From contig NZ_CP115464.1 of the NCBI RefSeq assembly GCF_027912515.1, forward strand, positions 1,736,001 through 1,800,000: DNA of 64,000 bases, read 5' to 3'. The first letter of the stretch is position 1, and each line of letters opens with the position of its first letter. The notes under the pieces were generated by a model. That model saw only the letters and a list, made by a program, of their open reading frames with translations. It made no database searches and was not told the origin of the DNA. This stretch comes from Brevundimonas sp. NIBR10 (GTDB lineage: Bacteria; Pseudomonadota; Alphaproteobacteria; Caulobacterales; Caulobacteraceae). Both the position numbers and the translations under genes were made by a program. Below, piece by piece: positions 35,946 to 43,884 of the stretch.

Positions 35946-36226
35946 CAACTCGGGTCCGGTTCCCCGTCCCTGAACCGCCACTTCATGATCAGCACCCCCA
36001 GGGCCATGACGAAGGCACAGGCGTTGGAGACTACGATCGGCCAGGCCGAGGTCAGAACCCCGTAGGCCACCCACAGCACGAAACAGGTCACGGTCAGGGA
36101 ATAGGTCCGCAAGCTGACCGAGGATGCATCCCGCTCCTTCCAGATCTTGATCATCTGGGGTGCGAAGCTGACGATGGAGCACAGGGCGGCGGCCGTGCCG
36201 ACGACGTTGGCGATCAGGTCGCTCAT
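35945..36226 (-). CDS. SemiSWEET-type (PQ-loop) small transporter
   Basis: 93 aa with three membrane helices. The first ends in the PQ-loop motif CSIVSFAPQMIKIWKERDASSVS, followed by SLTVTCFVLWVAYGV and IVVSNACAFVMALGVLI. SemiSWEETs form dimers that pass sugars across the inner membrane; the real substrate is unknown. The start overlaps the stop of the iron permease-like gene by 4 bp (ATGA). Confidence 0.88.
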   Translation of the reverse strand: MSDLIANVVGTAAALCSIVSFAPQMIKIWKERDASSVSLRTYSLTVTCFVLWVAYGVLTSAWPIVVSNACAFVMALGVLIMKWRFRDGEPDPS

Positions 36227-36708
36227 TTCGCGGCCGAGGGCTTGCGGGTCTTGCGTTCGGCGGCCGGGGTCGCGGCCCTGGGCTGGGCCGCCTCGATGTC
36301 CTCGGCGCGGACGGCGGGCCTGCCCTTGATCGGCCGGGCCGGCTTGCCCGCCTGGACGTCCAGGCCGCGCTTCTCGACCTCCTCCAGAATCTTGTCGAGC
36401 TCGCGCTCGGTCAGGTGCTCGATGCCGATGAACCGCGCGTCGGCCTTCGTCACCGCATAGACCAGCTCATCCAGCTTGGCCTGCATGGCCGCGCCGTCGC
36501 GGTTCTGGGTGTTCTGGATCAGGAACACCATCAGGAAGGTGATTATGGTCGTGCCGGTGTTGATGACCAGTTGCCAGGTCTCGCTGAACTTGAAGATCGG
36601 CCCCGACACCGCCCAGACCACCACGATCCCCAGACAGGCGATGAAGGTCCACGGCTTGCCCGCGATCTTGGCCGTCAGGGTGGCGAAACGGACGAACAGC
36701 TTTTCCAT
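36223..36708 (-). CDS. low-affinity iron permease family membrane protein
   Basis: 161 aa, matching the bacterial Fet4-like family (MEKLFVRFATLTAKIAGKPW, then FSETWQLVINTGTTIITFLMVFLIQNTQNRDGAAMQAKLDEL). Two membrane helices are followed by a charged helical domain and a basic tail (PKRPIK, RKTRKPSAAK type). Iron transport is the family name rather than a demonstrated function. It is coupled to the SemiSWEET gene. Confidence 0.85.
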   Translation of the reverse strand: MEKLFVRFATLTAKIAGKPWTFIACLGIVVVWAVSGPIFKFSETWQLVINTGTTIITFLMVFLIQNTQNRDGAAMQAKLDELVYAVTKADARFIGIEHLTERELDKILEEVEKRGLDVQAGKPARPIKGRPAVRAEDIEAAQPRAATPAAERKTRKPSAAK

Positions 36709-36784
36709 GCGGCCCTAACGGCACCGCTTGCCGACGGTTCCGGACCGAAATTCCCTATCCCGGAGCGGGACAAGGATCCTCGTT

Positions 36785-37309
36785 TCAGACCGGCTTCATC
36801 TCGATGACCTGCGGCGCAGGCTCCGGCGCGACGGGAGCCGGTGCGGGTCGGGCCGGCGGGGCCGAGGCGGGGACGTCGCGGCGGCTTTGCAGGACGCGGC
36901 CCTGGAAATAGGCACCGACGTCGATCGACAGCTGCTCCGCCGTGATGTCGCCGTCCAGATAGGCCGTCGAGATCAGCTTGACCTGTTTGCCGGTGACAGC
37001 GCCGACGATGCGGCCACGGACTTCGAGATAGTCGGCCGAGACATTGCCCTCGATCGCGCCGGTCTCGCCGACGATCAGACGGCCGACGCGGACGTCACCC
37101 TTGATGGCGCCGTCGACCTGGAGATCGCCGGCACCCGAAATGACACCCTCGAAGCTGAGGTCCGACGACAGGGTCGACAGACCGCGCGACGACGCCACCG
37201 GCGACGGGGCCGGGGTCGGCGCGCTGGCCGAACGGCCGGCGCTCGGCAGGTCGGGCAGGGGCGGGATCGGTTGGGCGGCGGGGCGGGGGGTGTTAGTTTT
37301 GTTGAACAA
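36785..37309 (-). CDS. bactofilin
   Basis: 174 aa polymer-forming cytoskeletal protein. Pro-rich disordered N-terminus (residues 2-45), a central beta-helix (about 50-150) with regularly spaced DLSFEGVISGAGDLQVDG, IKGDVRVGRLIVGE and GRIVGAVTG rungs, and a Pro/Ala C-terminus. The start is TTG at 37309 with AGGAG 7 nt upstream; the longer frame to 37372 overlaps the M23 gene in a different frame. It overlaps the M23 gene by 17 bp. In stalked relatives bactofilins localise cell-wall enzymes. Confidence 0.9.
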   Translation of the reverse strand: MFNKTNTPRPAAQPIPPLPDLPSAGRSASAPTPAPSPVASSRGLSTLSSDLSFEGVISGAGDLQVDGAIKGDVRVGRLIVGETGAIEGNVSADYLEVRGRIVGAVTGKQVKLISTAYLDGDITAEQLSIDVGAYFQGRVLQSRRDVPASAPPARPAPAPVAPEPAPQVIEMKPV

Positions 37310-38444
37310 GCTGGTCTCCTGCTCTGAGGAAGCGGGCGGGATTCTGGGGGCGGCCGTCCACCCACACTTCATAGTGCAGATGCACGCCGGTGGAACGGCC
37401 CGTGGTCCCCATGCCGCCGATCCGTTGGCCGAGCGCGATCGGCTGGCCGGTGGCGACGGCGATGGAGTTCAGATGGGCGAAGCGGGTCTTGAAGCCGTGA
37501 CCGTGGTCTATTTCAACGGTGTTGCCATACCCTGAACGTACGCCGGTAAAAGACACGACGCCCGGTGCTGTCGCCGAAATCGGCGTGTTCAAGGGCGCAG
37601 CAAAGTCCTGACCCTGATGCAGGGCGGGCCGGCCGTTGAACGGATCGAACCGTACGCCGAAACCCGAGGTGGTCCGCGCACCGGTCGGCTTGTTGAACGG
37701 CATGCTCTGCGCGACATCGGCCAGCTGGCGCATTTCGCTGAGGTTGTCGGCGGCGTTGCGGATGCGGATGGCGAAGGGCTCATCGACGTCCAGGATGGCG
37801 GCCAGGGCACTGGGATCCTTGGCCTCGACCAGCGGCCCCCCCAAGGACGATCCGCGCGAGACATAGGCCGCCGGGTTCAGCCCCGCGAGCCGGAAGGCCA
37901 GGCGCAGCCGTTCTGCGCGGTTCTGGGCGAAAGTCTGGGCCCGGGCGATCAGCCGGTCCTGATCCAGCCGCACGGCCATGATGCGTTGAACGGGAGTGGT
38001 GGTCGCCGGATTCAGGGCCCTGGCAGGACGCAGCGCCGCCTGTGAACCTGGGACGCCCTGGAAGGTGCTCATCACCCCGGTGAGGGCCGCATGTCGGCGC
38101 TCGACCATCTCGGCCATTTCGTCGAGTGAGCCGTTGGTGGCCGACATCCGAACGACAGCGGTTTCGAGGCGGGCCTGAAGGTCTGCGTTGACGCGTTCCG
38201 ACGCGGCGCGAGCGCGGGCGACGTCACTGTCGGCCTGGCTGCGGGCGATCACATCGAACAGGAAGCCGCCGGATGCCACAAGGGTCCACGCCGCAAAAAC
38301 CACGGCCACAGCCGCGATCAGGGCCTGACGGCCGCCGGTCAAAACATAGCCCCGGACCTCGCCGTGGCTACGCAAATAGAGATGACGCTCCGGAAAAAAG
38401 CGATCCAGAAGGGACCGCCTGACCGCCCCTTGTTCGTCTTGCAT
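37293..38444 (-). CDS. M23 (LytM-type) cell-wall endopeptidase with N-terminal membrane anchor
   Basis: 383 aa. A cytoplasmic N-terminus of about 45 residues is followed by one transmembrane segment (ALIAAVAVVFAAWTLVASGGFLF), a coiled-coil-like region rich in Arg/Glu/Ala, and a C-terminal LytM domain with both zinc motifs intact: HQGQDFAAP (HxGxD) and HLHYEVW (HxH). It should cut peptidoglycan cross-links in the periplasm. Its gene overlaps the bactofilin gene, and in Hyphomonas and Caulobacter a related M23 protein is linked to BacA. The ATG at 38444 is preferred to the upstream ATG at 38510. Confidence 0.88.
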   Translation of the reverse strand: MQDEQGAVRRSLLDRFFPERHLYLRSHGEVRGYVLTGGRQALIAAVAVVFAAWTLVASGGFLFDVIARSQADSDVARARAASERVNADLQARLETAVVRMSATNGSLDEMAEMVERRHAALTGVMSTFQGVPGSQAALRPARALNPATTTPVQRIMAVRLDQDRLIARAQTFAQNRAERLRLAFRLAGLNPAAYVSRGSSLGGPLVEAKDPSALAAILDVDEPFAIRIRNAADNLSEMRQLADVAQSMPFNKPTGARTTSGFGVRFDPFNGRPALHQGQDFAAPLNTPISATAPGVVSFTGVRSGYGNTVEIDHGHGFKTRFAHLNSIAVATGQPIALGQRIGGMGTTGRSTGVHLHYEVWVDGRPQNPARFLRAGDQLVQQN

Positions 38445-38641
38445 ATGAACACGCCCCCACGTTCCAGAGGCACTAAACCGTACGCTGACGCTTACGGCAA
38501 TGGCGTTCACGCTTTGTTAATCATGATTGTGCGCCGCACACCCAAAAACGAATCTGGATACGGTAAAGTTTCGCCTGACAGGGGTAATGACAAGTCTGTC
38601 GAGGTCGCATCCCGGCGAACTTTATACTGAGGTCGGCGTGG

Positions 38642-39106
38642 TCAGAGCGTTCGCGCGGCGTCCAGCACCGCCTGAGCGTGGCCCTTGACCGCGACCTTGC
38701 GCCAGGTTTCGCGAACGACCCCGGTCGCATCGATCAGGAAGGTGGCGCGCTCAATCCCCATATAGACGCGACCGTAAAGCTTCTTTTCTCCCCACACTCC
38801 AAAGGCTTCGGTGACCGAGCCTTCGTCGTCGGAGGCGAGGACCACCCCCAGCTCGCGTTTGGTCTTGAACCGGTCCAGCGCCCTTACCGCATCGCGGGAG
38901 ACGCCGATGACGACGGTGTTCGCGGCGGCGAAATCATCAGCCAGTGCCGTGAAATCCTGCGCTTCCGTGGTGCAGCCCGGGGTGTCGGCCTTGGGATAGA
39001 AATAGAGCACGACCGTCTTGCCCTTCAGGTCGGCGCTGTTGATGCGCGCACCGCCGTCGGTGGGCATGTCGAAGGCGGGCGCTGGGGAGCCGGGTACGAT
39101 GGTCAT
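38642..39106 (-). CDS. bcp: thioredoxin-dependent peroxiredoxin, Bcp/PrxQ family
   Basis: 154 aa thiol peroxidase that reduces H2O2 and organic hydroperoxides. The peroxidatic Cys45 is in PKADTPGCTTEAQDF. The resolving Cys that E. coli Bcp has at 50 is Gln here, so this is a 1-Cys variant or uses a different resolving residue or external thiol. ATG at 39106 lies 13 bp after tyrS, on the same strand. Confidence 0.93.
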   Translation of the reverse strand: MTIVPGSPAPAFDMPTDGGARINSADLKGKTVVLYFYPKADTPGCTTEAQDFTALADDFAAANTVVIGVSRDAVRALDRFKTKRELGVVLASDDEGSVTEAFGVWGEKKLYGRVYMGIERATFLIDATGVVRETWRKVAVKGHAQAVLDAARTL

Positions 39107-39119
39107 TCTGTCCTCCGGG

Positions 39120-40376
39120 TCAGACGGGCCTGACGAGTACGATCTTCTTCTTGCCCGCGGCTAGTTTGATGACGCCCTCGGCGCTCACGTCGCCAGCCTC
39201 GATCAGCCGTGCGCCGTCGGAGATCGCCTCATCGTTCAGGCGCAAGCCCCCGCCCTGAGCCAGACGACGGGCCTCGCCGTTGGAGGCGGTCAGGCCGGCT
39301 TTGGTGGTCACGGCTGCGATCATGGCCCCGATGACCTCGGCCGACGGGAGTTCGACGGTCGGCAGGTCGGCGGATACCGTGCCGCGCTCGAACGCGCCTT
39401 CCGCCGCCGCGCGGGCCTTGGCCGCCTCGTCAGAGCCATGCAGCATCGTGGTCGCGGCGTCGGCGAGCGCCTTCTTGGCCTCGTTGATCTCGGCACCCTG
39501 CTTCGCTTCCCAGACGGCAATCTCGTCCAGCGACAGGTCGGTGAACAGCTTCATGAAGCGGCCGACGTCGCCGTCCTCGGCGTTCCTCCAGAACTGCCAG
39601 TAGTCGTAGGGGCTCAGCTGTTCGGCGTTCAGCCAGACGGCCCCTTGCGCGGTCTTGCCCATCTTGCCGCCAGACGCGGTGGTGAGCAGGGGGGTGGTCA
39701 GGCCGAAGGCGGCCTTCTGATCCACGCGACGGACCAGGTCGACGCCCGAGACGATATTGCCCCACTGATCCGAGCCGCCCATCTGCAAGGTCACGTTCTG
39801 GCGGCGGTTGAGCTCCAGGAAGTCCACCGACTGCATCAGCATGTAGTTGAACTCGAGGAAGCTCATCGGCTGTTCGCGTTCCAGACGCAGCTTGACGGAG
39901 TCGAAGGCCAGCATTCGATTCACGGTGAAATGAGTGCCGTAGTCGCGCAGGAATTCGATGTAGCCGTATTTCGACAGCCATTCGTCGTTGTCGATCAGGA
40001 TGGCGTCTGTCGGGCCGTCGCCGAAGGTCAGGAATTTCTCGAACACCGTCCTGATGGTGGCGATGTTGGACCGGATCGTCTCCTCGGTCAGTTGGGGGCG
40101 CGAGGCGTCCTTGCCGGTCGGATCGCCGACCTTGGTCGTGCCGCCGCCCATGATGACGACGGGCCGCCCGCCCGCCTGCTGGAGCCGGCGCAGCATCATC
40201 ACGGAAATCAGGTTGCCGACGTGCAGGCTCGGCGCTGTGGCGTCGAAACCGACGTAACCCGAGACGATCCCGTCCTTGGCCGCCGCGTCGAGCTCGGCCG
40301 GGTGGGTGATCTGGTGGATGTATCCGCGGGCCTGAAGCGTTGTCAGGAAGTCGGACTTGAAGGTCGGGTCGGTCAT
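39120..40376 (-). CDS. tyrS: tyrosyl-tRNA synthetase
   Basis: 418 aa class I synthetase. The HIGH motif appears as HVGN at residues 52-55 and the KMSKS motif as KMGKT near residue 235 (TASGGKMGKTAQG). Tyrosine recognition residues YGYIEFLRDYGTHFTVNRML are conserved, and an S4-like RNA-binding domain ends the protein (ASNGEARRLAQGGGLRLND). It is cotranscribed with bcp. The upstream region has two strong hairpins (40431-40487). Confidence 0.96.
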   Translation of the reverse strand: MTDPTFKSDFLTTLQARGYIHQITHPAELDAAAKDGIVSGYVGFDATAPSLHVGNLISVMMLRRLQQAGGRPVVIMGGGTTKVGDPTGKDASRPQLTEETIRSNIATIRTVFEKFLTFGDGPTDAILIDNDEWLSKYGYIEFLRDYGTHFTVNRMLAFDSVKLRLEREQPMSFLEFNYMLMQSVDFLELNRRQNVTLQMGGSDQWGNIVSGVDLVRRVDQKAAFGLTTPLLTTASGGKMGKTAQGAVWLNAEQLSPYDYWQFWRNAEDGDVGRFMKLFTDLSLDEIAVWEAKQGAEINEAKKALADAATTMLHGSDEAAKARAAAEGAFERGTVSADLPTVELPSAEVIGAMIAAVTTKAGLTASNGEARRLAQGGGLRLNDEAISDGARLIEAGDVSAEGVIKLAAGKKKIVLVRPV

Positions 40377-40577
40377 GGGGCGTTCCGTTAGCAGGGAGGC
40401 CAGCGGGCGTCATCCGTTTCCGGGTGGGTCGCGCCGCCAGCGTGGGCGGCGCGTGAGTTCGCAGCCGCTCGCTAGCTCAGCGAGCGGTAGTACAGGCAGG
40501 TGATGGCGCGGGTTGCGATCATGGTCAGTGCGTAGCTTCAGGCGTTGACCCGCGTCAAGGTCGGGGTATCGAGGGGG
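40377..40577. other. 201 bp divergent promoter region with two strong hairpins
   Basis: Between tyrS (minus) and the DOMON-like gene (plus). One inverted repeat pairs 40431-40438 with 40445-40452 (8 bp, GC-rich); the other pairs 40465-40473 with 40479-40487 (9 bp, loop AGCTC). Neither is followed by a T-tract on either strand. They would lie in the tyrS 5' leader if its promoter is near 40500-40570. No gene is visible. Confidence 0.5.
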
Positions 40578-41111
40578 ATGGCCGTTACCTTGATCCACCA
40601 TCCCAGCACGCCAGGGTCTCCGGTCGAGCACATCGACGTAGATCTCCGTCGCGAAGGCAACCGGCTCCGGCTGACCTACCGTCTCCGAGGCGAGACGGCC
40701 CGGATCCGTTGGCCCCGTCAAGTCGGCCCCGTCATGATCGAGAGCTTGTCCAGCGCGGGCCGAGGGGATGAGCTTTGGAAGCATACCTGCTTCGAGCTGT
40801 TCATCAGCACCGACGATGGCTATCGCGAATTCAACTTCGCAACTTCGGGTCAGTGGGCATCCTACAGCTTCAGCGGCTATCGACAGGGGATGATACCGGC
40901 GAAAGAGGAGGCTTGGCTGGTCTGCCTTGAAGGTCGCGGCAGCTATCAAGATCTGGGCTTCGTCGTTGATCTGCCGCCCTCCGCCGATCGGATCGGCCTT
41001 TCGGCAGTCATCGAAACCATCGACGGGGCGAAGACCTATTGGGCGTTGGCGCATCCTTCGGATAAGCCGGACTTTCATCATCCCGACTCCTTCGTTCTGG
41101 ACCTTCCATGA
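40578..41111 (+). CDS. DOMON-like domain protein
   Basis: 177 aa. The sequence is beta-rich, with the DOMON-like core ELWKHTCFELFISTDDGYREFNF and SGQWASYSFSGYRQGM, and ends KTYWALAHPSDKPDFHHPDSF. Such domains may bind heme or sugar; no signal peptide is visible. The ATG at 40578 has a purine-rich GAGGGGG directly before it. The next gene starts inside its stop codon (ATGA), and this pairing with a NamZ-like gene is common in alphaproteobacteria (from memory). Confidence 0.75.
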   Translation: MAVTLIHHPSTPGSPVEHIDVDLRREGNRLRLTYRLRGETARIRWPRQVGPVMIESLSSAGRGDELWKHTCFELFISTDDGYREFNFATSGQWASYSFSGYRQGMIPAKEEAWLVCLEGRGSYQDLGFVVDLPPSADRIGLSAVIETIDGAKTYWALAHPSDKPDFHHPDSFVLDLP

Positions 41112-42313
41112 AGACCGGCCTCGATCGCCTGCTGTCCGACCCGGCCCTGCGCGCCGATCTCGAGGGACGGCGCGTCGCCTTGCTGGCCCATCCGGCCTCC
41201 GCGACCGAGGACCTGACCCATGCCGTGGACGCGCTGGCGGCACTTCCCGGCATCCGGCTCACGGCCGCCTTCGGGCCCCAGCACGGGATGAAGGGCGACC
41301 TTCAGGACAATATGATGGAGAGCCCCGACGAAACCGATCCGGTTCACGGCATCCCCGTCTTCAGCCTGTACGGCGAGGTGCGTCGGCCGACCGACGCCTC
41401 GATGCAGACCTTCGACGTCATCCTGATCGATCTCCAGGACGTGGGCTGCCGCATCTACACCTTCATCACGACCCTGCTTTACGTGCTGGAGGCGGCGGCC
41501 GAGCACCACAAGGCGGTCTGGGTGCTGGACCGGCCCAATCCGGCGGGGCGACCGGTCGAGGGCACGACCCTGCGGCCCGGCTGGGAGAGTTTCGTCGGCG
41601 CGGGGCCGATGCCGATGCGGCACGGGATGACCCTGGGGGAGCTGGGGCACTGGTTCATCGACCATTTCAAGCTGGACGTGCCCGAATACAAGGTCGTCGA
41701 GATGGAGGGCTGGGCACCCGACTTCGGGCCGGGATTCGGCTGGCCGTTGAACGAACGGTCCTGGGTCAACCCCAGCCCGAACGCCCCCAATGTGTCGATG
41801 ACGCGGGCCTATGCCGGAACGGTGATGCTGGAGGGGGCGACCCTGTCGGAGGGGCGGGGCACGACCCGGCCGCTGGAGCTGTTCGGGGCCCCCGACATCG
41901 ACGCCCGCGCCGTGATCGCCGAGATGCAACGGATCGCGCCGGACTGGCTGAAAGGGTGTATCCTGCGCGACTGCTGGTTCCAGCCGACCTTCCACAAGCA
42001 CGTCGGCCAGCTGTGCAGCGGGGTCCAGATCCATGTGGACGGGCCGTTCTATGACCACGACGCCTTCCGGCCCTGGCGGGTGCAGGCGGCGGGGTTCAAG
42101 GCGATCCGGAACCTGTATCCCGATTACGACCTGTGGCGGGATTTTCCGTATGAGTATGCGTTCGGGAAACTGCCGATCGACGTGATCAACGGCTCGCCGA
42201 TCCTGCGGGAATGGGTCGATGACCGGTCGGCAACGGCGGCTGATCTGGACGCGCTGGCGACGCCTGACGAGGCGGCATGGGTCGAGACCCGGAAGCCTTT
42301 CCTGCTCTATTAG
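41108..42313 (+). CDS. NamZ-like exo-beta-N-acetylmuramidase (DUF1343)
   Basis: 401 aa. DUF1343 signatures are GRRVALLAHPASAT, FGPQHGMKGDLQDNM, IPVFSLYGEVRRPT, DVGCRIYTFITTLLYVLEAA, VLDRPNPAGRPVEG and the C-terminal RNLYPDYDLWRDFPYEYAF. NamZ enzymes remove N-acetylmuramic acid from the non-reducing end of cell-wall chains. No signal peptide is obvious, so it may act in the cytoplasm on turnover fragments. It is translationally coupled to the DOMON-like gene. Confidence 0.87.
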   Translation: MKTGLDRLLSDPALRADLEGRRVALLAHPASATEDLTHAVDALAALPGIRLTAAFGPQHGMKGDLQDNMMESPDETDPVHGIPVFSLYGEVRRPTDASMQTFDVILIDLQDVGCRIYTFITTLLYVLEAAAEHHKAVWVLDRPNPAGRPVEGTTLRPGWESFVGAGPMPMRHGMTLGELGHWFIDHFKLDVPEYKVVEMEGWAPDFGPGFGWPLNERSWVNPSPNAPNVSMTRAYAGTVMLEGATLSEGRGTTRPLELFGAPDIDARAVIAEMQRIAPDWLKGCILRDCWFQPTFHKHVGQLCSGVQIHVDGPFYDHDAFRPWRVQAAGFKAIRNLYPDYDLWRDFPYEYAFGKLPIDVINGSPILREWVDDRSATAADLDALATPDEAAWVETRKPFLLY

Positions 42314-42342
42314 GCCGCCCAGCCCGTTGCCGCAGCTCCCGC

Positions 42343-42393
42343 TTCGTGGCGGTGACGCTCTGAAAACAGGCCGCCAAACCGCCAAACCGCCAA
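42343..42393 (+). repeat. dispersed repeat, copy B
   Basis: Plus-strand copy of the block at 35895-35945, with core AAAACAGGCCGCCAAA and AAACCGCCAA; a short CCGCCAAA unit is repeated within it. It lies 30 bp after the NamZ-like stop codon. The rest of the 284 bp intergenic region (42314-42597) contains no gene that I can support. Confidence 0.7.
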
Positions 42394-42597
42394 GTCCGTG
42401 TAAGAAAAATCAATGACTTGAGCCAGGGGTGGAACGGGCACCGCCAAGCGCGGTGGTTTCCATTGGCCGACACCACGGGGTTGCAGCCTGCACTTTTCAA
42501 AGACTCGAAAGGGCAGTTGGTGGCGATGCCACCCAAGCGCAGGGGGTTGAGAGGAATATAAGCCTATTTCTCGCAAGCCTTGCGCCGAACGCGCCAA

Positions 42598-43248
42598 TCA
42601 GGCCGGTTCGGCTTCCAGCCGCTTGTCCAGATACAGGCCGACCCGGCGGTCCACGGCGTCGATGTGATTCTGCCAGAAGTGGCTGGCACCTTCTTCCAGT
42701 TCGTAATCGATGACGATCCCTTTTTGGGTCCGCAGCTTGTTGACGACGCGCTCGACCTCGACCGGCGGGACGATGGTGTCGGCGGTGCCGTGCAGGAACA
42801 GGCCCGAGGCCGGGCAGGGGGCCAGGAAGCTGAAATCGTACATGTTCGACGGTGGCGAGACCGAGATGAAGCCGTCCGTTTCCGGGCGCCGCATCAGAAG
42901 CTGCATGCCGATATAGGCCCCGAACTGATAGCCGCCGACCCAGGTCTGGGTCGCCGCCGGGTTGTTGGACTGGAGCCAGTCCAGGGCGGTGGCCGCGTCG
43001 GCCAGCTCGCCGATTCCTGAGTCGAACTCACCCTGGGACTTGCCCACACCGCGCGAATTGTAGCGCAGGGTGGCGAAGCCGCGCTTCTGGAACAGCTGGT
43101 ACAGGGTCACCGCGACCGGGTTGTTCATATGCCCGCCCGCCTTGGGGTGGGGGTGCAGGATCAGGGCGATGGGGGCGTTGGCGCGCTTGCCGGGGGAGTA
43201 GCGACCCTCGATACGACCAGAGGCGCCGGGCAGGATGACTTCAGGCAT
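42598..43248 (-). CDS. alpha/beta hydrolase with altered nucleophile motif
   Basis: 216 aa hydrolase fold of the COG2945 type. Landmarks are LILHPHPKAGGHMNNPVAVTL, RYNSRGVGKSQGEFDSG, LLMRRPETDGFISVSPPSNMYDFSFLAPCPASGLFLHG and the catalytic-type Asp (GTADTIVPP) and His (EGASHFW). In the nucleophile elbow the expected Ser is replaced by Gln: WVGGYQFGAYIG. It is divergent from iscR. Hydrolase activity is therefore doubtful. Confidence 0.82.
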   Translation of the reverse strand: MPEVILPGASGRIEGRYSPGKRANAPIALILHPHPKAGGHMNNPVAVTLYQLFQKRGFATLRYNSRGVGKSQGEFDSGIGELADAATALDWLQSNNPAATQTWVGGYQFGAYIGMQLLMRRPETDGFISVSPPSNMYDFSFLAPCPASGLFLHGTADTIVPPVEVERVVNKLRTQKGIVIDYELEEGASHFWQNHIDAVDRRVGLYLDKRLEAEPA

Positions 43249-43295
43249 GGGGCTCGAATAATCCGTTCAATCGTCGTTTCGCGGCCGGGCAATAC

Positions 43296-43325
43296 TTGAC
43301 CGTGGCGGTGGGACTTTATAAGTCC
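43296..43325 (+). promoter_or_regulatory. candidate iscR-suf promoter with operator palindrome
   Basis: TTGACC at 43296-43301 and a TATAAG-like element at 43317-43322, 15 bp apart, form a plausible promoter. Overlapping the -10 element is a perfect inverted repeat, GGACTT-TAT-AAGTCC (43311-43325), a natural place for IscR or another iron regulator to block transcription. It does not match the E. coli IscR consensus, so the regulator is inferred from context. IscR starts 83 bp downstream. Confidence 0.45.
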
Positions 43326-43407
43326 AGCCAGCGCACAGCGGCCTTCCTTAAAGGCGCGGCTCTTAGCACAGGGCCCCTGAAAAGCGCGAGATTTTTGAGT
43401 AGGTGCG

Positions 43408-43884
43408 ATGCGTCTGTCGACCAAGGGACGATACGCCGTGATGGCGATGGCCGATCTGGCCAAGAACGGGCTGGGCTCGGACGGGTCCGCACGGGCGGTG
43501 TCGCTGGCCGAGATTGCCACGCGCCAAGAGATTTCCCTGAGCTATCTGGAGCAGCTTTTTGCCCGTCTGAGGAAGGGCGGGCTGGTCAAGAGCGTGCGCG
43601 GGCCGGGCGGTGGTTACCGTCTGGCCAAGGCGCCGCAGGAAACCGTGGTGTCCGAGATCGTGCTGGCCGTCGATGAGCCGATCCGGGCGACGCGGTGCGC
43701 TTCCCACTCCTCGCCCAAGGGCTGCATGATGGCCGGCGAACGGTGCATCACCCACAATCTGTGGGAAGACCTGGGCGACGAGATACATCGCTATCTGGCG
43801 GGAGTGTCGCTGGAAGACGTGGTGATGAACCGCACCGGCGCGCGCCGCCGGGCCACTCAAGCTGAAGTGGGAGTGGCGGCGTGA
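43408..43884 (+). CDS. iscR: Rrf2-family iron-sulfur regulator IscR
   Basis: 158 aa. The N-terminal winged helix MRLSTKGRYAVMAMADLAK and ISLSYLEQLFARLRKGGLVKSVRGPGGGYRLA is typical of IscR. Three cysteines (RATRCASHSSPKGCMMAGERC) fit the [2Fe-2S] ligands. It should sense cluster supply and repress the operon when clusters are plentiful. It is first in an eleven-gene run; its stop overlaps the next start by 4 bp (GTGA). Confidence 0.93.
   Translation: MRLSTKGRYAVMAMADLAKNGLGSDGSARAVSLAEIATRQEISLSYLEQLFARLRKGGLVKSVRGPGGGYRLAKAPQETVVSEIVLAVDEPIRATRCASHSSPKGCMMAGERCITHNLWEDLGDEIHRYLAGVSLEDVVMNRTGARRRATQAEVGVAA

Noticed and set aside
35894..36460. Plus-strand ORF beginning MAVWSFGGLFFDRYRHRS
   Set aside because: It starts in the dispersed repeat and then runs antisense to the SemiSWEET and permease genes; the similarity to the other repeat copy is at DNA level.
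40465..40500. tRNA-like string GCTAGCTCAG followed by GGTAG
   Set aside because: It recalls a tRNA D-arm, but there is no acceptor stem, anticodon arm or T-loop around it; it is the loop of a simple 9-bp hairpin.
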